Source: an uncultured Clostridia bacterium (GTDB taxonomy: Bacteria; Bacillota; Clostridia; Christensenellales; Aristaeellaceae). From it: a stretch of 64,000 nucleotides of DNA. Each line of letters begins with the position of its first letter. Positions within the stretch are counted from its first letter, which is position 1. The position numbers and the translations under genes were made by a program. The notes beneath the pieces were generated by a model, which worked only from the letters and a program-made list of their open reading frames with translations, had not been told where the DNA came from and searched no databases. Of the stretch, positions 51,240-58,485 are shown one piece after another. The DNA lies in contig CAKURR010000011.1 of the NCBI GenBank assembly GCA_934675735.1, positions 28,115 through 92,114 of the forward strand, read 5' to 3'.

Positions 51240-52489
51240 TCAGGGTGCGCTTCAAGCGCGCCGCCAAATTATACGACTTTGACCCCAACGGGCTGGACCT
51301 GCACAACGGCATGAGTGTGGTGACGGAGACGGCGCGCGGCGTGGAGCTGGGCGAGTGCATGAGCGGCATTATGGATGTGCCGGATGAGCGCGTGGTTTTG
51401 CCGCTCAAGCCGATTATCCGCATCGCTACCGAGCAGGATTTGGCCATGCAGAAGCGCAACGAGCAGGCGGAAAAAGAGGCGTTTGACATCGCCATCGACC
51501 GCATTGCCGAGCACAAGCTGGAAATGAAGCTGGTGGACGTGGAATACGCGTTCGACCGCTCCAAAATCATCTTTTATTTCACCGCCAACGGCCGCGTGGA
51601 TTTCCGCATGCTGGTCAAGAGTCTGGCGAGCATTTTCAAAACCCGCATCGAGCTGCGCCAAATCGGCGTGCGCGACGAGGCGAAGATGCTTGGCGGCATC
51701 GGCCCGTGCGGCAGGCCGATTTGCTGCCGCACGTTTTTGAGCGATTTCACGCCGGTTTCCATCAAGATGGCGAAGGAGCAGAATCTTTCGCTCAACCCGA
51801 CGAAGATTTCCGGCCTGTGCGACCGCCTGATGTGCTGCCTGAAATATGAGCAGGACAACTACGAGCAGACGCGCAAGCGCATGCCGCGCGTGGGCCGCGA
51901 AATCATCACGCCGGACGGCGTGGGCGTCATCAACGCCATCAATGTTTTGGAAGAGACGGTGCGCGTGCGCATCGCGGTAGGCGATTCGTTTGAACTGCGC
52001 GAGTACGCCATCGACGATTGCCAGCGCCCCGAGCGCGAGGAGCGCAAGCCGCTCCGCCCCGAAGAGGAACAGGAGAGCGCCCCGACGTCGGAGAACGCCC
52101 AGGAAGCGCCGCAGAGCGAAAGCGCCGAGCAGCCCGCCGAGCGCCCCGCGCCGCCGCGCAGAAACGACACGCGCCCGCCCCGAGCGCCGAGGGGCGACAG
52201 GCCCGAGCATGCCGAACGCCCGTCGCGCCCCGAGCGCGGCCCGAAACCGGAACGCGGCGAACGCCCGCCGAAGCCGGAGAGAGGCCCGAGGCCGCCGCGC
52301 AGACCGAACGACAGGCCGCCCCGACCGGAACAGACGGCGGGGGAACAAGCGCCCGTGCAGGCGCAGCAGCCGGCCCGTCCTCAGCCGACGCCGGAAGCCG
52401 AGCAGCCGCCCGTCGTGGAGCAGAAGGCGGTCGAAGTCGTCGACGTGCTGGAAATCCGCGAGGATGAGAACCGGCAGGACCTGCTGTGA
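51227..52489 (+). CDS. ricT: PSP1 domain protein RicT (YaaT) with a long disordered tail
   Basis: A 420-residue protein. The first 270 residues are a normal PSP1/RicT protein, with cysteine ligands in GPCGRPICCRTF (about 161-169) and CDRLMCCLKYE (about 198-206) that hold Fe-S in the B. subtilis RicAFT complex affecting RNase Y and phosphorelay function. The final 150 residues are Pro/Glu/Arg-rich low-complexity repeats (RPERGPKPERGERPPKPERG-like), probably disordered and possibly RNA-binding. ATG 51227, or 51233 as an alternative; overlaps holB. Confidence 0.92.
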   Translation: MAMVIRVRFKRAAKLYDFDPNGLDLHNGMSVVTETARGVELGECMSGIMDVPDERVVLPLKPIIRIATEQDLAMQKRNEQAEKEAFDIAIDRIAEHKLEMKLVDVEYAFDRSKIIFYFTANGRVDFRMLVKSLASIFKTRIELRQIGVRDEAKMLGGIGPCGRPICCRTFLSDFTPVSIKMAKEQNLSLNPTKISGLCDRLMCCLKYEQDNYEQTRKRMPRVGREIITPDGVGVINAINVLEETVRVRIAVGDSFELREYAIDDCQRPEREERKPLRPEEEQESAPTSENAQEAPQSESAEQPAERPAPPRRNDTRPPRAPRGDRPEHAERPSRPERGPKPERGERPPKPERGPRPPRRPNDRPPRPEQTAGEQAPVQAQQPARPQPTPEAEQPPVVEQKAVEVVDVLEIREDENRQDLL

Positions 52490-52509
52490 GATTTGTTAGA
52501 TATGCATAA

Positions 52510-52550
52510 CAACGGCCTTTGCGCGAAAAACGCCGCAAAGGCCGTTTTTT
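52510..52550 (+). terminator. Terminator after ricT
   Basis: AACGGCCTTTGCG pairs with CGCAAAGGCCGTT, followed by TTTTTC. Confidence 0.85.
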
Positions 52551-52627
52551 CATGGATTCATATCGAAAAACTGGGAATTAAAAACAGTTTTTTTGCAGAA
52601 TCAGAACCGTAAATTTTCACAAAAACC

Positions 52628-52656
52628 TTGCATTTCGCCCTCGATCGTGTTAAAAT
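52628..52656 (+). promoter_or_regulatory. Promoter of the ferredoxin gene
   Basis: TTGCAT (52628-52633), 17-bp spacer, TAAAAT (52651-52656). Confidence 0.72.
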
Positions 52657-52696
52657 GCTTCTCGGGAGTGATCCTTAACAAAGGGAGGTGAAATGT

Positions 52697-52867
52697 ATGG
52701 CTTATCAGATTTCTGATGACTGCATCTCTTGCGGCGTGTGCGCCAGCAACTGCCCGGTGAGCGCGATCAGCGAGGGTGACGGCAAGTATGTGATCGACGC
52801 GGATACCTGCATCGATTGCGGCGCTTGCGCGGAGAATTGCCCGGTGGGCGCTCCGGCTCAGGCCTAA
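52697..52867 (+). CDS. 2[4Fe-4S] clostridial-type ferredoxin
   Basis: A 56-residue electron carrier. It has two CxxCxxCxxxCP clusters, CISCGVCASNCP and CIDCGACAENCP, with near-perfect internal repeat symmetry and an acidic surface, as in clostridial ferredoxins. AAAGGGAGGTG lies 6 nt before the chosen ATG 52697. A single-gene transcript with its own promoter and terminator, as usual for the abundant housekeeping ferredoxin of anaerobes. Confidence 0.95.
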   Translation: MAYQISDDCISCGVCASNCPVSAISEGDGKYVIDADTCIDCGACAENCPVGAPAQA

Positions 52868-52871
52868 TTTC

Positions 52872-52918
52872 AGAGCTTGCGGACGTGTTCGGCTTGGCCG
52901 GATGCGTCCTTTTTTCTA
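52872..52918 (+). terminator. Terminator after the ferredoxin gene
   Basis: GGACG...GG-CTTGG-CC...CGTCC followed by TTTTTTC. Confidence 0.72.
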
Positions 52919-52979
52919 TCTTTCCGAAAAGATGATTTCGGTGTATAATAAATTCAACCTATAAAAAGGAGGGAACGCT

Positions 52980-54263
52980 GTGAAAAAGCCGAGGTTTTCG
53001 CTGGGCAGCATCGTGATGCTGCTCATCACGCTGTTTGTCGTTATCGGCATGGCGGCGTTCCTGATGATGATTGGCGGAAGCGGCGTTTACGATCGGACGC
53101 GCGCCGCGTTCGGCATGCTCGCCGAGCAGGCCGAGACGGCAGAGCCGCTTCCGACGGATGCGCCGACTGCCGCGCCTACGCCCGAACCCGCCGCCACCCG
53201 AGGGCCCACGGCCGAGCCGCCGCCGAGCGCCGCGCCGACCGAACAGCCCAGAAGCATCACCATCGCCGCGGCGGGCACGGTGTATGCGCCCAAATCCGTC
53301 CGCGACAGCGCGCAGGAGGGAACGGATCACTACGATTTCACCGAGACCTTTGCGGGGCTTTCCGGCGCGCTGGCCGACGCGGACCTTTCCGTCGTCACGC
53401 TCGAAACGCTGGCGGCGGGGCGCGAAAAGGGATACGGCAATTACAACACGTCGCCGCAGATTCTCGATGCGCTGCGCGCCGTCGGCGTGAACTTCGTGTC
53501 GCTGGCGACGGAACGCGCGCTGGATAAGGGGTATGACGGGCTGGATATCACGGCGGGCGAGCTGGTCAGCCGCTCGATGGGCTACGCGGGCGCGTATCCC
53601 GACGGCGTGAACACGGGCGCGGTGATGCTGCGAATCGGCGGCGTGCAGGTGGCCGTGCTGGCGTATACCTACGGCTTGAGCGACGAGGGCAGCGAGCGCA
53701 CGCGGGGCGACAGCCGCGGCGTGCTCGCGATGATGGACAGCCGCCGCGTGGTGCGCGATATCACGCAGGCGCGCGTGGACGGCGCGAATATCGTCGTCGT
53801 TTTGCCGCACTGGGGCACGAAAAACCGTGCGCAGACACCCGATACGGTGCGCGCCCTGGCACGCGAAATGGCACAGGCGGGGGCGGATGTGATTCTCGGC
53901 ACGCACCCCAACGTGGCGCAGAGCATCGAACGGCTGCAAACCGTGCGAAGCGACGGATTGACGTATGAAACGGTCGTCTGTTATTCGCTTGGGTGCCTGC
54001 TGACGGACGCGCGGGACAGCGGAAACACCGCGGGCATGGCGGTGCGGCTGGAAATGACCTATGACCCGACGACACGATGTGCGTCGCCCGGGAAACTCAA
54101 GGTCGTGCCGCTCTACATTGCCAGACAGCGGGAGGACAGCGGCATTGTCTACCGCGTGGTCGATGCCGAGGACGAGCAGGCGCTCCAAAGCCTGACGGCG
54201 ACGGAACAGGCCGCCGCGGCCCGGGCGGCCGAGCACATCGGAAACGTGATACAGGGGGAATGA
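52980..54263 (+). CDS. CapA family (poly-gamma-glutamate synthesis-like) protein
   Basis: A 427-residue membrane-anchored protein: short cytoplasmic start, one membrane span (about 8-32), a Thr/Pro/Ala-rich linker (about 55-90) and a metallophosphatase-fold CapA domain (SITIAAAGTVYAPKSVRDSA, then VVLPHWGTKNRAQTPDTV with the metal-type His, and ILGTHPNVAQSIERL). Family members act outside the membrane on capsule or cell-wall metabolism. GTG 52980 follows AAAGGAGGG; TATAAT at 52944-52949. Coupled to the P1 peptidase gene. Confidence 0.92.
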   Translation: MKKPRFSLGSIVMLLITLFVVIGMAAFLMMIGGSGVYDRTRAAFGMLAEQAETAEPLPTDAPTAAPTPEPAATRGPTAEPPPSAAPTEQPRSITIAAAGTVYAPKSVRDSAQEGTDHYDFTETFAGLSGALADADLSVVTLETLAAGREKGYGNYNTSPQILDALRAVGVNFVSLATERALDKGYDGLDITAGELVSRSMGYAGAYPDGVNTGAVMLRIGGVQVAVLAYTYGLSDEGSERTRGDSRGVLAMMDSRRVVRDITQARVDGANIVVVLPHWGTKNRAQTPDTVRALAREMAQAGADVILGTHPNVAQSIERLQTVRSDGLTYETVVCYSLGCLLTDARDSGNTAGMAVRLEMTYDPTTRCASPGKLKVVPLYIARQREDSGIVYRVVDAEDEQALQSLTATEQAAAARAAEHIGNVIQGE

Positions 54264-54265
54264 GC

Positions 54266-55309
54266 ATGAACTGCAAGAGAATTTCGGATTACGGCATTCG
54301 CGTCGGCACGCTGCCGACCGGCCCGCTGGATAAAATCACCGACGTGGCGGGCGTGACCGTCGGCCACGCGACCGTGCGCGACGCGCGCCACCACACGGGC
54401 GTGACCGTCATTCTGCCGTGCGAGGATAACATGTTCGCCAAAAAGCTGACCGCCGCGAGCTTTGTGCTCAACGGCTTTGGCAAGACGGCGGGGCTTGTGC
54501 AGGTGGATGAGCTGGGCACGCTGGAAACGCCGATTGCGCTGACCAACACGCTGAACGTCGGGCTGGTGCACGACGCGCTGGTGACGGTGATGGCCGAGCG
54601 CTGCGCGAAAGAGCACGTGGCGATGCATTCCATAAATCCCGTGGTCGGCGAGTGCAACGACGCGCAGCTCAACGCGATTGCGGACAGGCCGATTCATGAG
54701 GCACATGTGCGCGAAGCCATCGCCAACGCGTGCAGGGATTTCGACGAGGGCGACGTTGGCGCGGGCGCAGGCACGGTCTGCCACGGGCTCAAGGGCGGTA
54801 TCGGGTCGGCTTCGCGGCAAATCGAAGTCGCGGGCAAGACGTATACCCTCGGCGTGCTGGTGCAGAGCAACCACGGCTGTCTGGAAGAGCTGACAGTCTG
54901 CAATCGGCGGCTCGGCGAGGAGATTATCGCCAAACGGAACGCGCAGCCCGCACCGGAACCGAACGACCGCGGCTCGATTATGATGGTGACGGCGACGGAT
55001 CTGCCCGTGTCGGACAGACAGCTTCGGCGCATCATCAAGCGCTGCTCGGTCGGTTTGGCGCGCTGCGGCTCGTATTTCGGCCACGGCAGCGGTGATGTGA
55101 TGATTGGCTTCACGACGGCCAACCGCATGCCTGCGGGCGGCATGCACCGCGTCATCACCCAGCAGGTGCTGACCGAGCACACGCTGGAACTGGCCTTCCG
55201 CGCCATCGCCGAGGCGACGCAGGAGGCCGTGCTCAATTCGCTCTGCTGCGCCGATGCGGTGACGGCGGAGGATGGGCGCGTGTTTGAGAGCATAGCGAAG
55301 TATCTGTAA
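54266..55309 (+). CDS. P1 family peptidase (DmpA/BapA-like)
   Basis: A 347-residue N-terminal nucleophile aminopeptidase: DKITDVAGVTVGHATV near the start, NTLNVGLVHDALVTVM, and the probable autocleavage site DRG-SIMMVTATDLPVS, where cleavage before Ser would make it the catalytic N-terminus of the second chain. Substrates in the family are D-amino-acid or beta-peptides. ATG 54266 is 7 nt after AGGGGGA; ATG 54260, overlapping the CapA stop, is an alternative. Confidence 0.92.
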   Translation: MNCKRISDYGIRVGTLPTGPLDKITDVAGVTVGHATVRDARHHTGVTVILPCEDNMFAKKLTAASFVLNGFGKTAGLVQVDELGTLETPIALTNTLNVGLVHDALVTVMAERCAKEHVAMHSINPVVGECNDAQLNAIADRPIHEAHVREAIANACRDFDEGDVGAGAGTVCHGLKGGIGSASRQIEVAGKTYTLGVLVQSNHGCLEELTVCNRRLGEEIIAKRNAQPAPEPNDRGSIMMVTATDLPVSDRQLRRIIKRCSVGLARCGSYFGHGSGDVMIGFTTANRMPAGGMHRVITQQVLTEHTLELAFRAIAEATQEAVLNSLCCADAVTAEDGRVFESIAKYL

Positions 55310-55311
55310 AG

Positions 55312-55375
55312 GAAACGTTGAGGGCGCTGCCCTCAAGCACCCGCCAAGAACCTGAGGTTCTTGGATTTCCCTCCA
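55312..55375. repeat. Two-hairpin intergenic element (family A, copy 8)
   Basis: TTGAGGGCGCTGCCCTCAA, then CCAAGAACCTGAGGTTCTTGG, then TTTCCCTCC, 2 nt after the P1 peptidase stop (reverse orientation). Confidence 0.75.
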
Positions 55376-55383
55376 TAAATGAT

Positions 55384-55412
55384 AACGGGGTTGTCGACAG
55401 ACAACCCCGTTT
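55384..55412. terminator. Bidirectional terminator between P1 peptidase and flavodoxin genes
   Basis: AACGGGGTTGTC-GACA-GACAACCCCGTT with flanking A/T. Confidence 0.7.
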
Positions 55413-55446
55413 CGTGATATTTTCGATAGAAAAGCAGAAAGAAAGG

Positions 55447-55502
55447 AGTCTGAGGAACGCGTTCCTCAGGCAGGTTTGGGCGGCAGCCCAACGTAACCCC
55501 GT
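55447..55502. repeat. Two-hairpin intergenic element (family A, copy 9)
   Basis: CTGAGGAACGCGTTCCTCAG, then TTTGGGCGGCAGCCCAA, then CGTAACCCC next to the flavodoxin stop. Confidence 0.75.
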
Positions 55503-55507
55503 TCTGC

Positions 55508-55915
55508 TTACTTCAGCGCTTCGCCCAGCGCGGTGCAGGCGGCAATCGCAGCATCGTCCGGCTCGTCCTGGCAGATGACGCTCTCGGCGCAGAGCGTGAT
55601 GCCCGCAGCCGCGCAGTCGCTCTCCCACGTGCGCATCCATTCGCCGCCGCCCCAGCCGTAAGAGCCGAACAGCGCGACCTTCTTGCCCGCCAGAGACGGC
55701 TTCACGGCCTCAAACATTGGCTCAAACTCGGAATCCTCCAGCTGCTCGGCGCCCATGGACGGGCAGCCGAAAGCAATCGCGGCGTAATTCGCGGCCTTGT
55801 CCGCATCGAACTCGGCGGCGGTGAAAAGATCGGCCTGAGCGGCGGCGGCGACAGCCTGCGCCATCGCTTCGGTATGGCCCGTTCCGCTCCAATACACAAC
55901 AGCAACTTGACTCAT
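55508..55915 (-). CDS. Flavodoxin
   Basis: A 135-residue FMN electron carrier: phosphate loop WSGTGHTEAMA at the start and the flavin-side loop GSYGWGGGEWM near residue 88-98. It replaces ferredoxin under iron limitation in many anaerobes. AAAGGAGAT precedes ATG 55915. It follows a DUF3793 gene by 49 nt on the same strand behind two GTTAG operators, which fits an iron-response role. Confidence 0.94.
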   Translation of the reverse strand: MSQVAVVYWSGTGHTEAMAQAVAAAAQADLFTAAEFDADKAANYAAIAFGCPSMGAEQLEDSEFEPMFEAVKPSLAGKKVALFGSYGWGGGEWMRTWESDCAAAGITLCAESVICQDEPDDAAIAACTALGEALK

Positions 55916-55964
55916 TTGAAAATCTCCTTTCTATATCACGGGAGTTTCTCCCGTTCAGGCAAAA

Positions 55965-56519
55965 TTATACGGCGACCGCGAGCTGGTCGAGCGTCCTTCC
56001 GCAGGCGAACAGGCGCTTGTAGACGCTGGTGCACTTGCGGAATTTATCAAACGCTTTCTGCGCGGCGCATGCGTCGGTGTAGCATTTCCAGCAGCCGCAG
56101 CACAGGCAGTTGCGCCCTTTGTTGGCGATGAACGCGACGACGTCGTCAATCGGATAGCCCAGAAACAGGCCGATTTCATGCGGAAACGCGCCGCCCTGCG
56201 AGAGCCGCGCACAGAGCAAATCCACCGCGTCCTCCACCGTCAGATACGGGTAGCCCTGCTCGGTCAGAAAGGCGGCTTCCTTTTCGCACGCGAGCACGCG
56301 GCACAGCTGGCACGGGCGATAGAGATAGCACAGCGCACGTCCGTCGCCCACGTCGATGACGCGGATGGCCAGCCCCTTGGGCGCAAGCTCGTCGGAGAGC
56401 GTCTGCGCTTCGCGCATCGTATACGCCATATCCTCGGGCCGAATGCTGAACAGACTGCCGCATTTAAGGCTCGCCAGCGTGGGCGAACAGTGGTCGATGA
56501 GCATGGGGACGATGGACAT
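55965..56519 (-). CDS. DUF3793 family protein
   Basis: A 184-residue protein of the DUF3793 family: MSIVPMLIDHCSPTLASLKC, then LCYLYRPCQLCRVLACEKEA, LLCARLSQGGAFPHEIGLFL and the Cys-rich CLCCGCWKCYTD. ATG 56519 is chosen because GAGGAG lies 9 nt upstream and both GTTAG boxes then lie in the leader; the in-frame upstream extension to 56621 would overlap an operator. In other Clostridia the family is found with flavodoxin and iron-transport genes; function unknown. Cysteine content suggests metal or Fe-S binding. Confidence 0.85.
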   Translation of the reverse strand: MSIVPMLIDHCSPTLASLKCGSLFSIRPEDMAYTMREAQTLSDELAPKGLAIRVIDVGDGRALCYLYRPCQLCRVLACEKEAAFLTEQGYPYLTVEDAVDLLCARLSQGGAFPHEIGLFLGYPIDDVVAFIANKGRNCLCCGCWKCYTDACAAQKAFDKFRKCTSVYKRLFACGRTLDQLAVAV

Positions 56520-56543
56520 GGCGGACATCTCCTCGGAAGATAA

Positions 56544-56559
56544 GTTAGTATATTCTAAC
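56544..56559. promoter_or_regulatory. GTTAG-N6-CTAAC operator, copy 4 (leader)
   Basis: Extended to AGTTAG-TATATT-CTAACT; lies between the start of transcription and the DUF3793 start codon, 45 bp from copy 5. Confidence 0.72.
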
Positions 56560-56603
56560 TCGCATTCAAAAAAATATGCAGCCCAATCGCGAAATAATTT
56601 TTC

Positions 56604-56619
56604 GTTAGTTTGAGCTAAC
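56604..56619. promoter_or_regulatory. GTTAG-N6-CTAAC operator, copy 5
   Basis: Half-sites flank TTTGAG at about +2 to +17 of the leftward transcript. Confidence 0.75.
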
Positions 56620-56626
56620 AATTAGC

Positions 56627-56655
56627 ATTATACAGAAGTCGAGCCGTTCTGTCAA
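56627..56655 (-). promoter_or_regulatory. Sigma-A promoter of DUF3793-flavodoxin
   Basis: On the minus strand: TTGACA (56655-56650), 17-bp spacer, TATAAT (56632-56627); start about 56620. Confidence 0.85.
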
Positions 56656-56717
56656 GGGGGAGAATGAAGCAAACCGCGCACAGATTCAACATTTGTTTTT
56701 TCGGTGCATCCGCAGAA

Positions 56718-56746
56718 TTGACACATGAAAGCAAATTGCGTATAAT
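56718..56746 (+). promoter_or_regulatory. Sigma-A promoter of the first HAD gene
   Basis: TTGACA (56718-56723), 17-bp spacer, TATAAT (56741-56746). Confidence 0.85.
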
Positions 56747-56783
56747 AAATGAATCAAAAACGCGCGCAAAGGAGGATTTTTGC

Positions 56784-57632
56784 ATGGAAAAACGTCCGAT
56801 TCTGGCGATTATGTATGATTTTGACCATACGCTTTCCCCGAGGGATATGCAGGAATACGGCTTCATTCCGGATTTGGGCATGGAGGCCGACGCGTTCTGG
56901 CACAAGTGCGTCACCGCGATGAAACAAAACCAGATGGACCAGATTCTGGCCTATATGTATATGATGCTGGAAGAAGCGAAGGGCAAGCTGATTGTCAACC
57001 GCAACATGCTGCGGGCGCTGGGCGAGGATGTGCAGCTCTTTGACGGCGTGAGCGACTGGTTTGCGCGCGTGAACGAATATGCAGAAAACCGCGGGCTGGA
57101 ACCGGAGCACTACATCATCTCTTCCGGCTTGAAGGAAATCATCGAGGGTACGCCGATTGCCAAGGAATTTAAGGAGATTTACGCCGCGTCGTTCTGCTAC
57201 GACGAGCACGGCGTGGCTTGCTGGCCCGCGATGGCGGTCAACTACACCAGCAAAACGCAGTTCCTGTTCCGCGTGAACAAGGGCGTGCTGGATGTGACCG
57301 AGCACCGCGCGCTCAACGAGTTTATGCCGGAGGAAAAGCGGCGCGTGCCGTTTTCCAACATGATTTATATCGGCGACGGGCTGACCGATGTGCCGAGTAT
57401 GAAGCTGACCAAGCTCAACGGCGGCCATTCCATTGCGGTCTGGCAGGATGACGACAGGGTCAGCAACGAAATGCTGCTCGAAGGGCGCGTGGATTTCGCC
57501 GTCAAGGCGGATTACAGCAAGGGGAGCGACATGGAAAAGACGGTTTTCGCCGTCATTGATCAGATTGCCGCCAGCGCCAAAACCGCGCAGATGCACGTCG
57601 CGGCGTGCGACAGGGCGAAAAACGCCGTTTAA
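56784..57632 (+). CDS. HAD-superfamily phosphatase (SerB/PHOSPHO-like)
   Basis: A 282-residue HAD hydrolase: motif I MYDFDHTLSP with nucleophile Asp10 and acid Asp12, motif II in YIISSGLKEIIEG, motif III/IV in NMIYIGDGLTDVPSMKLTK. A helical cap (about 30-90) resembles phosphoserine-phosphatase-like members. AAAGGAGG precedes ATG 56784; a 40-residue upstream extension is rejected because it would cross the promoter. Substrate unknown. Followed after 37 nt by a second HAD gene. Confidence 0.9.
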   Translation: MEKRPILAIMYDFDHTLSPRDMQEYGFIPDLGMEADAFWHKCVTAMKQNQMDQILAYMYMMLEEAKGKLIVNRNMLRALGEDVQLFDGVSDWFARVNEYAENRGLEPEHYIISSGLKEIIEGTPIAKEFKEIYAASFCYDEHGVACWPAMAVNYTSKTQFLFRVNKGVLDVTEHRALNEFMPEEKRRVPFSNMIYIGDGLTDVPSMKLTKLNGGHSIAVWQDDDRVSNEMLLEGRVDFAVKADYSKGSDMEKTVFAVIDQIAASAKTAQMHVAACDRAKNAV

Positions 57633-57669
57633 GCGCGCCGACGCGGCGGAACGGAGAGGACAGGGGAAC

Positions 57670-58485
57670 ATGAAAAAGAGAAAACTGCTCGTGCTGGATA
57701 TCGACGGCACGCTGACCAACACGCAGAAGGATATCACGCCCAAAACGCTGGAGGCGATTCTCAAAATCGAGCAGATGGGGCACGCGGTCGCGCTGGCTTC
57801 CGGCCGGCCGACGGGCGGCATGCGGCGCTACATCGGCGAGCTGGAGCTGGCGAAATACGGCAATTACGCCATCAGCTACAACGGCGCGTGCGTCACCAAC
57901 ATGCAGAATGGCGAGATTGTGTATAAAAACGTGCTGCCCGATTACGTTGCGCCGTGGATGCTCGATTATGCCCGCGAACACGACTTGGGCATGTGCATCT
58001 ACGACGGCAATACGGTCGTCTGCGGCACGCGCGTGGACCGTTATCTGGAGCGGGAAACTGTGCTCAACGGCTTTAATCGCGTGATGGTGGAAAACTTCGA
58101 CGATTACCACGGCGTGGACATGTTCAAGACGCTGCTCACCGCGCCGCCCGTGCGCGCGGCGGAGCACGAAAAGCGCCTGGCCCGCCGCTTCATGGGCAGG
58201 CTGAGCGTCTACCGCAGCGAGCCGTTCTTCATCGAAATCATGCCGCGCGGCGTGGATAAGGGCGCGGCGATTGCGGGCCTTATCGAGCGCCTGGGGCTGG
58301 AACGCGAGGACGTTATCGCGTGCGGCGACGGGCTGAACGATTTGGCGATGATTCGATACGCGGGCCTCGGCGTGGCGATGGGCAACGCCCAGCCGGAAGT
58401 CAAGGCCGCCGCCGACGCCGTGACGGGCACGAACGACGAGGACGGTCTGGTCAGCGTCATCGAGCAATACATCCTGAACGCCTGA
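57670..58485 (+). CDS. Cof-type HAD-IIB phosphatase
   Basis: A 271-residue HAD hydrolase of the Cof/YidA group: LVLDIDGTLTN (nucleophile and acid Asp), LASGRPTGGMRRYI, EIMPRGVDKGAAI and GDGLNDLAMIRYAG then VAMGNAQPEVK. Dephosphorylates sugar phosphates or related metabolites in the family. AGGGGAAC precedes ATG 57670. Its 3' end overlaps the convergent flippase gene by 29 nt. Confidence 0.93.
   Translation: MKKRKLLVLDIDGTLTNTQKDITPKTLEAILKIEQMGHAVALASGRPTGGMRRYIGELELAKYGNYAISYNGACVTNMQNGEIVYKNVLPDYVAPWMLDYAREHDLGMCIYDGNTVVCGTRVDRYLERETVLNGFNRVMVENFDDYHGVDMFKTLLTAPPVRAAEHEKRLARRFMGRLSVYRSEPFFIEIMPRGVDKGAAIAGLIERLGLEREDVIACGDGLNDLAMIRYAGLGVAMGNAQPEVKAAADAVTGTNDEDGLVSVIEQYILNA

Noticed and set aside
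56520..56621. Extended N-terminus of the DUF3793 protein
   Set aside because: Would run through both operators and begin at the start of transcription; the internal ATG has a GAGGAG at proper spacing.
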